NCBI GenBank assembly: GCA_016871575.1
Contig: VHCW01000037.1
Span: forward strand, 1 to 40,077
Source of the DNA: Verrucomicrobiota bacterium
GTDB taxonomy: Bacteria; Verrucomicrobiota; Verrucomicrobiia; Palsa-1439
Direction of reading: 5' to 3'
Length of the DNA: 40,077 bases
The notes under the pieces were generated by a model, which was given only the letters and a program-made list of their open reading frames with translations, made no database searches and was not told the DNA's origin. The translations under genes were made by a program, and so were the position numbers. Shown piece after piece: positions 39,946 through 40,077 of this stretch. The first letter of the stretch is position 1, and each line of letters begins with the position of its first letter.

Positions 39946-40019
39946 TTGTAGGCCGACACTGTGTGTCGGCGGACGTTTGTGCGCGCCCGGTAGCGCCGAC
40001 TCGCAGAGTCGGCCTACAA
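39946..40019. repeat. Double-hairpin repeat between subunits B and D
   Basis: TTGTAGGCC (39946-39954) pairs with GGCCTACAA (40011-40019). Between them are two perfect 8-bp hairpins with 3-base loops: GCCGACAC/GTGTCGGC (39952-39970) and GCCGACTC/GAGTCGGC (39995-40013). The same plan occurs at 14981-15046 with different but still perfect stems. Confidence 0.88.
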
Positions 40020-40029
40020 ATGCGACTTC

Positions 40030-40077
40030 TCATTGCGCCCCCTTCTTCGGCCAGAACTTGCTGGTCAGCTTGGTCGG
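40030..40077 (-). CDS. ntpB: C-terminal tail of a V-type ATP synthase subunit, probably B
   Basis: The last 15 codons of an open frame run into the right edge and end KFWPKKGAQ before a TGA at 40032-40030. The sequence is too short to identify alone. In chlamydial and spirochaetal operons of this type the order is A-B-D-I-K, so subunit B is expected directly upstream of D. The gap to D holds only the double-hairpin repeat. Confidence 0.6.
   Translation of the reverse strand, partial: PTKLTSKFWPKKGAQ

Noticed and set aside
1-40077. tRNA or rRNA genes
   Set aside because: No stretch with a tRNA cloverleaf pattern or rRNA signature was recognised by eye on either strand; a covariance-model scan would be needed to exclude them.

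Overview
The window reads as a chromosomal segment of a GC-rich, Gram-negative bacterium. An outer-membrane porin and a LolCD pair point to a diderm. A TIGR03790-type secreted protein, a V-type ATPase in place of an F-type one, and many short heptamer arrays and hairpin repeats between genes fit Verrucomicrobiota or a relative in the PVC group. That placement is an inference; no rRNA or other marker gene is present.

Layout, left to right. (1) Positions 1-2440, minus strand: riboflavin genes ribD and ribE with a PfkB-family sugar kinase between them; ribE runs off the left edge. (2) 2545-4466, plus: an outer-membrane porin and a beta-carbonic anhydrase. (3) 4518-13200: an acetate/acetyl-CoA block. 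An OFA-family carrier and AMP-forming acetyl-CoA synthetase lie on the minus strand. Opposite them, from a strong back-to-back promoter pair, run an ADP-forming acyl-CoA synthetase, a CoA-transferase fused to a GNAT acetyltransferase, and an AcuC-like deacetylase. The Acs carries the lysine motif that is acetylated in known systems, so the block looks like acetate activation together with its own acetylation control. (4) 13328-14365: a ROK-family sugar kinase behind a clear promoter, followed by 0.9 kb without genes that is packed with palindromic repeats. (5) 15277-18061, minus: the three-subunit proton-translocating transhydrogenase pntAA-pntAB-pntB, with a DUF433/DUF5615 toxin-antitoxin pair upstream. 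(6) 18808-26260: a TIGR03790 secreted protein, a membrane-anchored spermidine-synthase-like protein, and lysS-lolC-lolD. (7) 26505-33495, plus: a type I restriction-modification island (hsdM, hsdS, hsdR). Between hsdS and hsdR lie a small ORF, a DinD/BRO-family gene, a duplicated hsdS tail and a four-helix-bundle/zinc-ribbon gene. (8) 33713-36875: era, a radical SAM protein and a double RidA-like protein. (9) 37078-40077, minus: V-type ATPase subunits B (tail only), D, I and K; subunit K carries sodium-type ligand residues.

Three things stand out. The first is the acetate locus, in which the GNAT domain sits on a CoA-transferase rather than on the synthetase as in Pat. The second is the insert in the restriction island, where three near-identical palindromes lie before and inside dinD; two of them also encode a repeated VTNCN peptide in a small coupled ORF, and the cassette is bracketed by direct repeats of the hsdS tail. 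The third is a set of short arrays with different sequences but the same 7-bp period, one of which sits in frame inside ribD as exactly nine heptamers. Several unrelated hairpin repeats accompany them, including two copies of a double-hairpin element whose stems differ but stay perfectly paired.
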